Source: Ailurus styani
Taxonomy: Eukaryota; Chordata; Mammalia; Carnivora; Ailuridae
Reading direction: 5' to 3'
DNA length: 64,000 bases
NCBI GenBank assembly: GCA_002007465.1
Contig: LNAC01000004.1
Coordinates: 474,737-538,736 of the forward strand
Position numbers and translations under genes: made by a program. The stretch's first letter is position 1, and each line of letters begins with the position of its first letter. Below, one piece after another: positions 21,075-32,378 of the stretch. The notes under the pieces were generated by a model. That model did no database searches. It saw only the letters and a list, made by a program, of their open reading frames with translations, and was not told the DNA's origin.

Positions 21075-21208
21075 TTTAAGTAGGCTCCATGCCCAGTGTG
21101 GGCTTGAACCCATGCCCACTGCAGGGCTTGAACCCATGACCTTAACATCAAGAGCTGAGCTGAGATCAAGAGTTGGACACCCAACTGCCTGAGCCACCCA
21201 GGTGCCAC
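21075..21208 (-). mobile_element. CanSINE, antisense, with internal 24-bp duplication
   Basis: It reads 'agtaggctccatgcccagtg' and ends CTGAGCCACCCAGGTGCCA. The 15-mer GGGCTTGAACCCATG occurs at 21100-21114 and again at 21124-21138, a 24-bp tandem step. A near-perfect TSD of about 19 bp (21056-21074 and 21209-21228, ending TAAATCATTTT) flanks it. Confidence 0.9.
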
Positions 21209-21228
21209 TGAAAAGTATAAATCATTTT

Positions 21229-21739
21229 AAAGTAAATGTGTTTCAAAAAACAAAACAAAACAAGTGGGCTTCTGCTTTTCTTTGATTTTTTTTTTTATTC
21301 AGAGGGAATTTTAGTTTTTCCTCCAGGAGAAAATGAAAATATCGATGAGTAATCATTTTGCTTTGAGTTATACTATTATTTTCCTCTAATGCTTAATATT
21401 AAGTTCTAGCACATCTTTTGTATTAATGCAAGAGTTCTTATGGTTTCTAAAATATGTGTAAATTTTTTTAGTAATGTTCATTTTTAATACTTAGTGCTGA
21501 GTTTTTACCTAAGACCACCTTAAGGCATTGATTACTATTATTTCTGGTGAGATTATGCTGAGGGAAAAAATGTAGCTTTTCAATTATCTACAAGTACAGC
21601 TCTCTGTAGATGAAAGATCATTAGTATTAACCAGGCTGCCACGTATTTAAATAAAGTAAACATTTAGGGAGTTATATGAGTTCTGAATTTGAGAATCCAG
21701 AATGGACCCAGAAAAGACAAATAATAAGAATTAAAATTG
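21229..21739. other. Unique sequence
   Basis: AT-rich; an (AAAAC)-like stretch at 21247-21262. No gene seen. Confidence 0.4.
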
Positions 21740-22115
21740 TATTAGTGAAGATGCTCATTACATTATGTATAATTGCAAACATATAGAAACATCCTAAATG
21801 CTCAATAACAGAGCAATGGGTGTGTCAATATTATGAAACATTATAAAATATATTAAGTGACGTAGAAAAATGTTCACTGTGTAACAAGTCGGGAAAACTA
21901 TGTAAAACTGGTTTCATAGTAAAGGTCATATATGTAAGAAAAGCATGTTCTATATCTACATGAATGTTTAAATATGTGCATATCTACAGAACCATGTTTA
22001 GAAGAAAATACTCCAAAATATGTTAATATTTTTTATAGGTTTACAGGCAATTTTACTCTATTATTCTTCTGTACCCTTATATTTTTTTGTACTAAACTGA
22101 AAAAAAAAATTCCAT
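21740..22115 (+). mobile_element. Old L1 (L1ME-type) 3' UTR
   Basis: 'gaagatgctcattacattat', 'gtataattgcaaacatatag', 'atcctaaatgctcaataaca' and the late T-rich 'ttctgtacccttatattttt' follow the old L1 3' UTR order. Confidence 0.7.
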
Positions 22116-22133
22116 CTTAAAAATGGCAGTGGG

Positions 22134-22298
22134 GGGGCCCCTGGGTGTCTCAGTCGGTTAAGTGTCTGCCTTCAGCTCAGGTCATGATCCCAGGGTCCTG
22201 GGATCGAGTCTCACATCGGGCTCTCTGCTCAGCGGGGAGCCTGCTTCTCTCTCTCGCTCTGCTGCTTCTCTCTCTCTTTCTCTCTCTGTCAAATAAAA
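22134..22298 (+). mobile_element. CanSINE, CAGTCGGTTAAG type
   Basis: The head reads CCCCTGGGTGTCTCAGTCGG, then 'ttcagctcaggtcatgatcc', with a simple (CTCT)n 3' part and an A-rich tail. The TSD AAAATGGCAGTGGG (left) versus AAAATGACAGTGGG (right) differs at one base. The GTCGGTTAAG head differs from the younger GTGGGTTAAAG copies. Confidence 0.95.
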
Positions 22299-22313
22299 AA
22301 AAATGACAGTGGG

Positions 22314-23975
22314 AGAGATTTGGCTCTTTAAAAGAAAATGTGTATAATTTATAAAAATCTGGAGGCAGGATTAGCAAAATTAGATAATCTCACTTAGAAA
22401 CCTTATAGTAGGTAAATATTGAGAACAAGCTAAATTTTCAAGTTTCCTTTGGGTCTTGATGATCCTCAGATACAACTGGTAAAGTTATAGACCTGGGCAA
22501 GCATGCAGACTACACACATGCAGGAGGCTCACATTGATTACTGTCACAGTGCAAGTGTATAGTAAGTGGTGTGAAATAAGCACAATAAAAGGGAATGAAG
22601 ATAATGATAATACAATATTTATAGGGAACTCCAGCCATCAATTCCCACAGCTCCTCAGTGAGTCAATCTCTTCACCTATAGTACCTGCATCCATAGAGAT
22701 GAGCCTGGAGAACCTGCAAGGAGGGGGTGGGGGAATCCAGGCCACAAATAGGCTTATGTGCATGATTTCTTTCAAGATAAATCTTTTTAACCACTATGGT
22801 AGCACTGTCATTTTTATTCAAGTGTTTAACTTATACAAAGGAAATAATTTATAGGTTGAAAAGATATAAAAAAAAAGATATGGCTACCAGAAAGTTTTTA
22901 TCACATGGCCCAAATAAAACTATTCCTTACCAATGTCATCAGAAAATTTCCATGACGACAACATCACACATAACTAACATGGTTCAGACGCATCAGATCC
23001 CTGCACAACTGGACACATGGAAATGTCATCAATGTCATCAATGAGGCTACCAGACAAGCACCTGGTCCCCTCCTACACTGGAGAGTAGATGTTCCAATAA
23101 TGCCACGCAGGTTTTCCTAAGATAGATGCTCATATGTGTTAAGATTTTCAATAGGGTTAAATTGGAAATGCTATCATTTTTGTTCATTTAAAAAAAAAAA
23201 AAACCCTCTACCTACCTAAATGGGACCCAGTCTACCTTATGTTAATGTAAAGTCAGCTTGTCCTCTGAGGCTGAGTTTGCTTAGGGCAGCACAAAGCTTA
23301 GCAACTGTTAGTCCCGTGAGAGTGATCGTCAGCTGAGAGAAATGTGCTGTTTTTAGTTTGCTTATGGCATATATTTGGAGGGAGATGGACGAGACCATAA
23401 AACTTGGAACAAGTTGGACAATTTTGAAGTGCAATGATATTCTGCAAACAAAAATGTTTAGGTACATCTAACTCTGAGAGATGAAATCCAAAGGGATTTT
23501 AAGGTTTGCTCTCCATTAGCACAGAATCTAAAAAATCAAACCACACCAAAACAAAACAAAACATTAAAAAAACTGCCAACAGGATTTGTTTCCTTTCAAG
23601 AGATGATTACACACAGTAGGTATGAAAAACAAGACTAAAAATCATCTAAAATATTCTGTAAAAGGTAAATTCACTGGAGTCAGAAGTGTTGCAATATAGT
23701 TTCAGAAGCATATGGGTACAGCTTCCCTGCATCTGATCTGTATGGTTAAATTAGTTATAAAAATATTTTTATCAGTAATATGTTTTTCTAAGATAACTCA
23801 CATATATAAACTCTAAACCATATGAATAAGGAAAAGGGAAACATTTTGCTTTGTCTTGGGGAATGAGTTTACTCGTTTAAGATGCAGTTTTAAGAAAACA
23901 TTTTACAAATAAGGATTTTTAAATTTTGAATATGTGTAACATAAATATAGAATCTAAATACTTAAAATGACTCCC
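22314..23975. other. Gene-free unique sequence
   Basis: About 1.66 kb. Open frames of 76-106 codons at 22534-23044 and 23237-23467 show no domain and no signs of exon structure, so I do not call genes. 'aatgtcatca' is repeated directly at 23021-23040. Confidence 0.45.
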
Positions 23976-24060
23976 AAATCATCTTATTTTATTAACAAAG
24001 AAACTGAGACCCAGACAGACAAGTTACCTTGCTTATTATCATCCAGTTGATGGAGGGAAA
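23976..24060 (-). mobile_element. MIR fragment, antisense
   Basis: 'acaaagaaactgagacccag' followed by 'acaagttaccttgcttatta' matches the antisense MIR core. Confidence 0.6.
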
Positions 24061-24079
24061 AAATCGTAGGAATATTTAT

Positions 24080-24180
24080 TCATTCTTTAAAGGTTTATGG
24101 AATTCCATTCCATGCCAGGCACTGTTCTGACTGCTGAAACTCTAGGAGACCTTGCTCTCATGGAACTTACATTAATGTTT
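24080..24180. repeat. Old mammalian repeat fragment ('ccaggcactgttct' type)
   Basis: 'tgccaggcactgttctgact' and 'gctctcatggaacttacatt' are typical of an abundant old mammalian repeat. I do not fix the family. Confidence 0.5.
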
Positions 24181-25089
24181 TTCAAATCTTATCATTAAAC
24201 TCCTTGCTCACATACTTCTCTCACCAAAAGGGTTAATCTATACAATTTATGAGGGCATTCCGATATCTGATAAAAACGTTATTCAAACTAAGATGGATTA
24301 TCAATTTTCTGAGATAATTTAACGTATTAATGAGAAATTGATGAACATTTCCAAATTCCCTTTCTTAAATATTGTAGCACTAATATAATTTAAACACCAG
24401 GGGTCTCTGCTATACGATTTGAGCTTTCTATATAATAAAGAGCCCTCCTGAGGACCAACTTAAGGCAAAATGTTTTCAAGAAGGAATGAAAGGGGTGCTG
24501 TGGTAAATGTTGAACAGCCAACTCCCTGGAGAAAAGCACTGATTTGTAGTGTTTACCAAATCATACTATAAATATGATTCTAATTTCAAGACACCAAAGC
24601 GAAGGGCATTAATTGAATGTAGAGCTCAGTAGCACACCATCACACATACGTACACAATCGACATAAAAAACCTCAAGAGCATAGAGAATAGTAAAATGTA
24701 GTTAATAATTAGGAAGCAATGGATTTTGAATATTTGTCACCTTTGTTTTAAATATAATTTATTTAATGTACATTTACATGATTTAATTTTTAACAATAAA
24801 TATTTAATAACTGGCTTGAAAAATTCCTGAAAATTTAAAAATCAGCTCTTGCAAATCTGTCCAACATACCACCGAAAAGGCATCCATTCAATCATACTTT
24901 TTTTTTGAAAAGAACAATATTTATTCAAATAAAGTATATAACAATAAGCCAATTTTTATGGTACATTAGGGTCTAGAGGGGAGAAAATAATCTTTCTTCG
25001 TTTATTGAGTTTCTCAAGAATGAGAACTTTTGATTAAGTCCTTCAAGATAAATCAGCCTTCCTTGTGAACAACAGAACATATAGCTAAA
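24181..25089. other. Unique AT-rich sequence
   Basis: No gene or named repeat seen in about 0.9 kb. Confidence 0.45.
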
Positions 25090-25315
25090 GAGTGTTGGTC
25101 TGCGGTCAGAACACCTGGAATTGAGTCCTATCTTGCCCACTTATAACCCTATAACTTCAGGAAAGTTACTTAAAAAATATGACCATCTGTAAAATGGGAT
25201 GATAACAGTCCTCACTGCAAAGAACTGACGGAATTGAATGTTAATATATGTAAAGCATGTACAACAGAGTCTGACACACTGCAAATGTTCAGCGAATGTT
25301 AGTTACCACCATCAA
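25090..25315 (+). mobile_element. MIR, sense, nearly full length
   Basis: 'gtcagaacacctggaattga', 'ccacttataaccctataact', 'ccatctgtaaaatgggatga' and 'gcaaatgttcagcgaatgtt' follow the sense MIR order. Confidence 0.85.
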
Positions 25316-25936
25316 ATTTTTAAAAAGTGCCTTCGAATATGTAAACTATGTATATTTGAGATAGTTACTTAAATTTAGTTACTTGGAGTTCCCTGAGCAC
25401 ACCAACAGATTTCAAGTATCCTTGCCTTTCCCCACGCTCTTCCTTCCACCTGATATGATAAACTTTTGCCAGGTCTTTTTAAGTTCAGCTTCTTAAGTCC
25501 AGATTACACTATTTCTCTTAACTTTCTCTGATTGGCTTATACCATGCATGATTCAATAGTCCTGTATAAGAACATATTTAATTTATTCTTAATATGTAGT
25601 TAAGAAGTTCCTGAAAGCATGTTCTAAGGTCAAACATTTGAAGGCTGAATAGAGGCACGTATATTCTGAAGTAGGGTGAGTTGTGTCTGCTTCCGGGAAA
25701 CTTCATTCCTCAAGGACTAACCACTCTTTACCAGAACTTGCACATACATGGGCAGCTTCCTCAGGTGATAGCTCAAATCCTCCTGGATTACCCATATTAC
25801 CTATTCAGTGCATGAAAGTCTGTTTGGTTAAGTTTGGGGACCTCTATGCGTTGCACAAGTGAAGTCTGTATTAAAGTGAAAATTATTAAATTTAAGGGCT
25901 ACACATAACTCTATGGTATCTATGCTGTCCCTGTTT
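25316..25936. other. Unique sequence
   Basis: No gene or named repeat seen. Confidence 0.4.
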
Positions 25937-25949
25937 TCCTTCTGGTAGT

Positions 25950-26189
25950 TTTTTGTTTTTTTGTTTTTCGTTTTTTATTTTTTGTTTTTTGTTTTTTTGG
26001 TTTGTTTGTTTGCTTTTTTAGGATTTTATTTATTTATTTGACAGAGAGAGCAAGAGCACAAACAGGGGGGGCAGTAGAGGGAGAAGAAGAGGCAGGCTCC
26101 CTGCCAAACAGGGCTCTATCCCAGGACCCTGGGACTCATGACCTGAGCCGAAGACTAACGCTTAACCATCTGAGCCACCCAGGTGCCCC
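25950..26189 (-). mobile_element. CanSINE, antisense, long T-rich tail, 13-bp TSD
   Basis: A T-rich tail of about 65 bp (TTTTTTG units) precedes GATTTTATTTATTTATTTGA and a head ending TGAGCCACCCAGGTGCCCC. The TSD TCCTTCTGGTAGT is perfect at 25937-25949 and 26190-26202. Confidence 0.95.
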
Positions 26190-26464
26190 TCCTTCTGGTA
26201 GTCTTAAAGGCATTGTCTTCAACCTGTTTGTATCTACACACATATGTGCTAGGTGAACAATAAATGTTGACTGTATTTACTTTCTTTAATCAGCTATTAT
26301 AATCATTAAGAAACCTCAAAGTTTAAGAAAAAAAATAGCTTTGCTGCCTCCTGTCAATTGAATATCATTTGTATAATAAAGTTAAATAACTATAAATTTC
26401 CTTTTCTTTCCAAGAGTAGCTCTACAATTTTATTTCAATGATCAGTTATCTTATACAGACAGAT

Positions 26465-26535
26465 GTAAGGGAAGGAAAAAGGAAGAAGGGAAAGGAGGGA
26501 GGGAGAAAAAAGGAAAGAAGGGAGGGAGGGGAGGC
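26465..26535. repeat. Polypurine tract (GGAA/GGGA)n
   Basis: About 70 bases almost wholly A and G, made of GGAAGG, GGGAGG and AAAGG units. A (CAA)n run lies nearby at about 26632-26650. Confidence 0.9.
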
Positions 26536-26650
26536 AAATTGTTGTTTCCTTAAAAGAAGTATCTCTTTAAACATAGAGTCACTGTTGCCTTCTATTTCCA
26601 TCAATAGAATGAATTGACCAAATATTCTAAAACAACAACAACAACAACAA

Positions 26651-28085
26651 AAGTCCTCTTGCAAAATGGATAAAATTATTCTAAGAATCCTTTTAGATGC
26701 TCTGAAGATTTAGAAGGAAACCAAGGAAAGTTTTCAAAGGTCAAACACGGAAAGCCTGTTTTGAAAGATGGTGTGCTGTTGCCATGGCTGCCCTGAGGGC
26801 GTTTGCCACCACAGAACCTCGTGTCTTAGGTTCTAACCAGCGAAAAGGAGCGGAAATCAAAGCTTTTGCTCCTCTGCAAGGTGGGAAGTTGAAAATGAAA
26901 CTCAAAGCCAAGTCCTTTGAAGAGCAACCCTAAAAAAGCCTGCTCACTAGCAAAGGGGATAGGAAGGAAAATTGTTTTGGCCAGAAACCGGCTTTCTGAA
27001 AGAAGGTGGCTTTCTGAGAGTTTATAACCATAATCCTATCTTTACATGGCTCAGCATCTAGATATTCTCTTCATGTCTGGTCCAGGAAACCCCCAAAGAA
27101 GAAACATAACAGATATGGGCCAGGGTTGGTTTCATCCCAGAGCACCTTGAAGAAGCTAAAAGAATTTTTTCTGGAAGGGCACGCCCTCGATCCAAGTCTT
27201 GCAGAATTCCCTCAGAGAAAGCCCAGTAAAACATGAGCTAACAATCAGAAATTATAAAATACACAAAGAAGTCACCATAAACAAGAGAAAGAAACAAACA
27301 GCCTACTTTAAACCTTTTTATGGATCTCTTAGAGCTATTAAATACAAAATATAAAATCTATCTGAAATATTTGAAAAATTGTAGATTATGTATCATATGA
27401 GAGTCATTAAATGATTCAAATAAGTGGTATTTATATTCTATATGGAGGTCAAATACAGAGGGAATTTGGGAAAATGTATTTGGAATAACAGAAATTTTGA
27501 AATAAGACCCTGAATAAAATTGAAAAGGCAATTTTTTCTTCAAGCCCCCCCTGCTGCCTTCATCCTTTCTACATCATCTTGCCTTCCCTCTTCTCCATTC
27601 CCTTTGGAGGGCCTGGAATGTTCACTCTGACTAACCTTAGATTAAGGCCAACCTGTAATTATTAACATCACTACCAATAATTAACAGGAATCTTTATAAT
27701 CCAGAGGTAATAGTCATGTTCTAGTTTTACTTGAAGATATTGTTTAATACTATTAATTTTAAAACACTCTTATTATGGCATATTACTTAAACTTGATAAA
27801 GAAGCATGCTATTTCATGTGAATATGGTAGTAAATAAAATTTACAAACTTGCTTTTTATATGACCACACAGACTTCTGTCTGAAAAATGAAATGTTCATT
27901 GTGCTACCAAAAGATTAAGCAAAAGGTCTTAGCCTTAGGAAAAAAACACAGCATTCCCAATAAATGCTATATCAAAGTCTGTTCTATATTTTTAATGTTT
28001 TTACAGAATTAGATCCAGAATTATCGACAGCTTTCTTAAGGCTAGGAACTACAGGCCATATCATTATTACATATTAGGAGGTTAA
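26651..28085. other. Gene-free unique sequence
   Basis: About 1.4 kb. The stretch 26700-27240 is more GC-balanced than its neighbours, but I see no coding frame, exon signal or repeat that I can name. Confidence 0.4.
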
Positions 28086-28089
28086 TACC

Positions 28090-28240
28090 GCATTTTTAAC
28101 AATAATTTATCTATTCAACAACATTTAAAGGGACATCTATATCGTGATATGCTCTATAAATAATGACTGAGCAAAAATGGTCACAGTTCTTGCTCTCATG
28201 GAGTCTACAACTGAGTGAGACACATAGATTATTAATGGAG
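28090..28240. repeat. Old mammalian repeat fragment
   Basis: 'acagttcttgctctcatgga' and 'gtctacaactgagtgagaca' match the same abundant old repeat seen at 24080-24180. Family not fixed. Confidence 0.45.
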
Positions 28241-28333
28241 TAACCCTCAAAGAAATGTAGAATTGCAACTGGGCAATTATGACATATTCCTCTTGACTAT
28301 AGTCAACAGATACATTGATCTTAAAAACCCTTT

Positions 28334-28533
28334 GTGTAAAGGATTTTATTTATTTATTTTAAAGAGAGAGAACATGGGTGAGAGTGGGGGAGGAACACAG
28401 GGGGCGGGAGAGGGACAAGCAGACTCCACGCTGAGCTCAAAGCCTAACACAAGGCTCCATTCCACAACATGGAGATGATGACCTGAGCTGAAATCCAGTG
28501 CGATGCTCACCTGGCTGAGGCACCCAGGTGCCC
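28334..28533 (-). mobile_element. CanSINE, antisense, diverged
   Basis: GGATTTTATTTATTTATTTT tail, 'gatgacctgagctgaaatcc' and a head ending AGGCACCCAGGTGCCC. Flanks CTTAAAAACCCTTT (28320-28333) and CTTAAAACCCTTT (28534-28546) form a near-perfect TSD. Confidence 0.93.
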
Positions 28534-28549
28534 CTTAAAACCCTTTTAA

Positions 28550-29430
28550 GGAATATTTAATTTGTCAAAAGTTAAGGGGCAATGAGTTACTTTGGTCCTA
28601 TTGTGGGTACATTCTTATAAATATAACCCAGATTTCCTATTGGAAACATTTACCTGATACTGGTACCTATTTAATCCTTTTAAAGTCATTGTCAATTTTG
28701 TCGATTTTTACAAATTTTAGGAACTGTTCTTTATAATCCCAGATGAAAAATAGGTGAATTTATTAATTTTGCCAAATTTTGTTTCTTACAAATTTTGAAA
28801 CAATAAAGATTGTATGGGATACTTCCATAGATTTTGAAGATTTCCATTTTTAATGTGTTCTTATAACTGCATTTTAAGAAATATTAAATTTGATTCTGAC
28901 TCCAATCGGTTACTTGAGGAAAGATGGAGACACAGGCCAGCACATTGGGGTGGGCTGGTCTGCTAGTCCCAGAGAGGCAAACCTGAACTGAAAGACAGGG
29001 CTCATGGGGATGGGGAGTCTGAAGACCCCAGAATCTGCAAATACTGATTCTTTATAGCCCTCTAAACTCAATCCATGTGAAACTAAACTATAAATTATAA
29101 AAAAGAAAACAAGGGTCTGTCAAAATCTATATTTTGATGGCTAAGTTTAATAATTTGGCCCTTTGGTAAACTGGCTTTTTGATGATTGGCTTGAGTCCAA
29201 TTGGCCTAGAATTAACTATAACAGGTCAATCTGACTTGGTTCTTAGTCATCAGATACGAATAATCTGGCAGCATGAGGCTCGACTGGAGCCAGAACCGAA
29301 GAGTGAGTGCAAGCTGGCCAGGTGGACAGAGAAGAGTAGAGCAAGACAAGGGCGGGGGAGGAAGGGCACGCAGAAAACCCTGAACTGGCAAGAGAAATTG
29401 GGTTGAGATGAAGCCAAGGGGTACTCCAGG
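28550..29430. other. Unique sequence
   Basis: About 0.9 kb with no gene or named repeat. Short open frames at 29179-29435 lie on both strands and look accidental. Confidence 0.4.
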
Positions 29431-29439
29431 TCCAACTAG

Positions 29440-29672
29440 GATGAATGCTGGAAGGCTATTTTTAAGAGTTCTATCTTTGTCCTAGGTCACTGGGAGTAAC
29501 GTGATGAGATTTGGGTTTTGGAAAGCACTCTGGCTACAGTGTGGAGTATGAACTGCAGAACAGCTGGGGCACATGCAGGACAATCCAGCAGAAAACTTAC
29601 AGTGGTTTGCTGAGAGATGACAGTAGCCTGGACTGGGGCCCGAGTGAAGGAGATGGTAAGCAGTGGACAGAT
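29440..29672 (+). repeat. Old mammalian repeat, family not fixed
   Basis: 'gtaacgtgatgagatttggg', 'gaaagcactctggctacagt' and 'atgacagtagcctggactgg' match a common old repeat whose upstream part appears separately at 59865-60195. It is directly abutted by MER20. Confidence 0.55.
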
Positions 29673-29902
29673 CAGAGTAGTTGTCCTCCACTGGAGGTGA
29701 TTTTGTTCCACAGACATCATTCAAATATCTGTAGCCATGTCTGGTTGTAATGACTGGGCTAGAGGGATGGGCTATTAGCATCTAATGCATACAGGCCAGG
29801 GATACTGCTAAACATCCTACAGTATACAGGATAGTCACCCCACCTCATAACAAAGAACTGTCTCACCCAAAATGCCAGAGTACCCAGGCTGAGAAACCAT
29901 TG
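29673..29902 (+). mobile_element. MER20 (hAT-Charlie non-autonomous DNA transposon)
   Basis: 'gttgtcctccactggaggtg', 'tattagcatctaatgcatac', 'aggccagggatactgctaaa', 'catcctacagtatacaggat' and 'aggctgagaaaccattg' give MER20 almost end to end. It is inserted at the end of another old repeat. Confidence 0.9.
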
Positions 29903-31119
29903 CCTAGAGAAATACTCAAGGAGTAACACAGACTACCTGTCAGAAATTAAAAATTTATGCACAATGCCAGATTTATTAAAATAAAATGCAGTGACCATAA
30001 GAAAAACAACACAATGTCAGCAACTGCTTTAGGGCCAATGAAATTTAAGCAAATGGGTACAATTCTGAGCAATTATTAAATACATACGTATAGTTACTAA
30101 ATGCTGAGAAGGGATGAGAGCTGTAAACTGCATTCCCAGCTTGACAGAAATACACAGTGACTAAATCTAGCATTGTCTGCAAAAGAGGCACGCACTTCAC
30201 TCTGGTAACAGTCAGCAGGATCTAAATTTAGTTTATACTCTTAGTGCATTAAAATAGCATCAAGAAGCTCAGGAAGTCTAAAACCATCACACTCCAAGTC
30301 TCTGTCTGTACTGTTAATAGCTACTTGCCAAGATCCCTGTTGCCCATGTGATGATTATAGCCTATTAAAAACATGTCCTCTGCAAAGCACTCTCAAAAAA
30401 AAACCAGGAAATGGAGTTAAGGGAACGATTCTAGATAAAATAATTGGCAACACAAATATCACAATGTAGACATTCATAAGGAATATATCTTAACTCCTGA
30501 AGTTTTGTGAGAGCTTTATGAGGCTTTTTTACTGTTTACTATAAAAGTTTAAATGCTTTCAATCAGAGTTCCAGTGTCACAATGGTAAATTAGAAAAGCA
30601 AATAAACATTTTTATTTGAACAGAAAATCTACTAATTGCCTACATGTGACTTGGATAAAAGCTGAATGGGGGAAGGGCTGAGCCAGGCCTATTACTGCAA
30701 ATGGGGAGTGATTCAGAGTGGGCTTGGTATCTTAATGTATCAGTTAAACCTCTCTTCTAGCCAAATAGACAAAACCCGGATGGACTGACCCAATGAGATT
30801 CATTTTTTCACTTCAGTTTATGGGACCTTCTAAATGCAGTTTGAGATTTTTAAAAATTGCTTTATTTGCTGAAATTTTAGTTCAAGATGTATTCCTTCCA
30901 GTAAAGTATGTTCAATTGTTGCATTCTGCAATCATCTAAGCAGATACATGTACCACTAGAACAAACCTAGAAAGAGTTTAGAATTAATATCCTACAGCAA
31001 GAATAGTTTGGGGTTTTTTTTCTATCAAGAAGCCATGAACAAAAAAAGGAAATCAAAATCAGCAGCTGCATAGTTAAAGTCCAATTAAGTCATGTTAGTG
31101 GGTTTTTTTTTTAAGAGCG

Positions 31120-31120
<1 letters not shown>
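29903..31120. other. Gene-free unique sequence
   Basis: About 1.2 kb of AT-rich DNA without a supportable gene or named repeat. Confidence 0.45.

Positions 31121-31161
<41 letters not shown>
31121..31161. repeat. (AC)n microsatellite
   Basis: Uninterrupted AC run of about 20 units. Confidence 0.97.
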
Positions 31162-31163
<2 letters not shown>

Positions 31164-31229
31164 CTCCACTCATCCGCAGATTCTTTTCCAGTGTTAGGTC
31201 CATGAGATACAAAATATATCTGTTTCAGT

Positions 31230-31670
31230 TGCTCTGTCTCCTCACACCTGTGCTGCATTCCTCATGCCTATATTCCTGTGCCTATGACTAGAAATAGAGC
31301 CTTACCTAGGTACATAGATACCTGAAACAAAGTCTACATTTCTCAGTTTCTCTGGCAGCTAGGAGTGGCCATGTGATAAAATTTAGGTCCAGCGAAGCTT
31401 CTGAGCATTTCCTTAAAGGGAGAGGAAGCCACTTTGTTTCTTCCTGTTGCCTGGGAAGTAAATGTTATGACATGCATAAGAAGCCCCATGCTCTGGACTG
31501 CAGAGCAAAAGAGAGTGCAAGCCTTGTTCCCTGACACATACCATACCAAACATGGATGGTCAACAAAGTATGTTTAAGTGAACAAGAAATGCATTTCTAT
31601 TTTTCTTAAGCCACTGTTTTGTTTTGCTTTTCTGTCACTATAAATGACTTTAATCCCAACTAATACAATG
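31230..31670 (+). repeat. Probable old retroelement/LTR-type repeat, family not fixed
   Basis: 'agctaggagtggccatgtga', 'tccttaaagggagaggaagc', 'cttaagccactgttttgttt' and an end in 'cccaactaatacaa' resemble an old mammalian LTR-like repeat. Named family uncertain; no open coding frame. Confidence 0.5.
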
Positions 31671-31720
31671 CCTTTGCAAACTACTTTTTTAAAAAAAGAT
31701 TTTAAATCTTTTAATTTTAT

Positions 31721-31838
31721 GGGGCACCTGGGGGGCTCAGGTCATGATCTCAAGGTTCTCTCTCTCATGCTCCCTCTGGGCTCTCCCTCTGTCTCTCTCT
31801 CTCAAATAAATAAAATCTTAAAAAAAAAAAACAAAATA
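31721..31838 (+). mobile_element. CanSINE, internally deleted, sense
   Basis: 'ggggcacctggggggctcag' joins directly to 'gtcatgatctcaaggttctc', then to the CT-rich part and an A-rich tail. Both the head segment and the tRNA-like middle are shortened. Its tail faces the tail of the next SINE. Confidence 0.85.
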
Positions 31839-31840
31839 AG

Positions 31841-31992
31841 AAGATTTTATTTATTTGAGAGAGAAAGAGATAGCATGAGCAAGACGGGGTGAGGGGCCGA
31901 GGGAGAGGTGGAGGCAGACTCCCCTCAGAGCAGGGAGCCCGACCTGGGGCTTGATCCCAGTACCCCAGGATCATGACCTGAGCCGAAGGCAG
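31841..31992 (-). mobile_element. CanSINE, antisense, head missing
   Basis: AAGATTTTATTTATTTGAGA, GA-rich middle, 'cctggggcttgatcccagta', 'ggatcatgacctgagccgaa', then it stops before the usual CACCCAGG head. It forms a tail-to-tail inverted pair with 31721-31838. Confidence 0.88.
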
Positions 31993-32189
31993 CTGTCCAG
32001 GTTATGGTTTTGGGTTTTTTTGTTTTGTTTTGTTTTTGTTTTTTAAGAACTCTTTCCACTGCAAACTTCCACAGAAATTTTTCTTTACATTGAATCTAGG
32101 CCTTGTTGTCTACACATATCCACCTAATTTTGAGCTTTGACAATATTGTGGATAAATATTTATTAATTTGAACTTACCCTATGCCCTCC

Positions 32190-32285
32190 CCAACTAGACG
32201 ATAAATTCCTTAAGGTTAGGAAATGTGCTTTCCATTTCCTTATATTCCCAATACTTTGCTTGAGTTAAGAGATGCTCACATACCT
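32190..32285 (+). mobile_element. L2 3' end fragment
   Basis: 'gataaattccttaaggttag' and 'agagatgctcacata' follow the L2 terminus pattern. Confidence 0.5.
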
Positions 32286-32302
32286 GCTCGTAGTTTAATA
32301 TA

Positions 32303-32378
32303 CAGAAAGGAACAGTAAAGGAAAGAAAGGAAGGATAGAGTGAAGAAGAAAGAGAGAGGGACAAAGAGAGAGAAGGAC
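32303..32378. repeat. Purine-rich (GAAA/GAGA) simple sequence
   Basis: Mixed GAAAG and AGAGAG units, almost no pyrimidines. Confidence 0.85.

Noticed and set aside
26700..27240. Possible exon cluster in GC-balanced sequence
   Set aside because: No long frame, no paired splice signals and no recognisable product; left as unique sequence.
31121..31161. CRISPR-like or other spaced repeat array
   Set aside because: Simple AC dinucleotide run; no spacer structure anywhere in the window.
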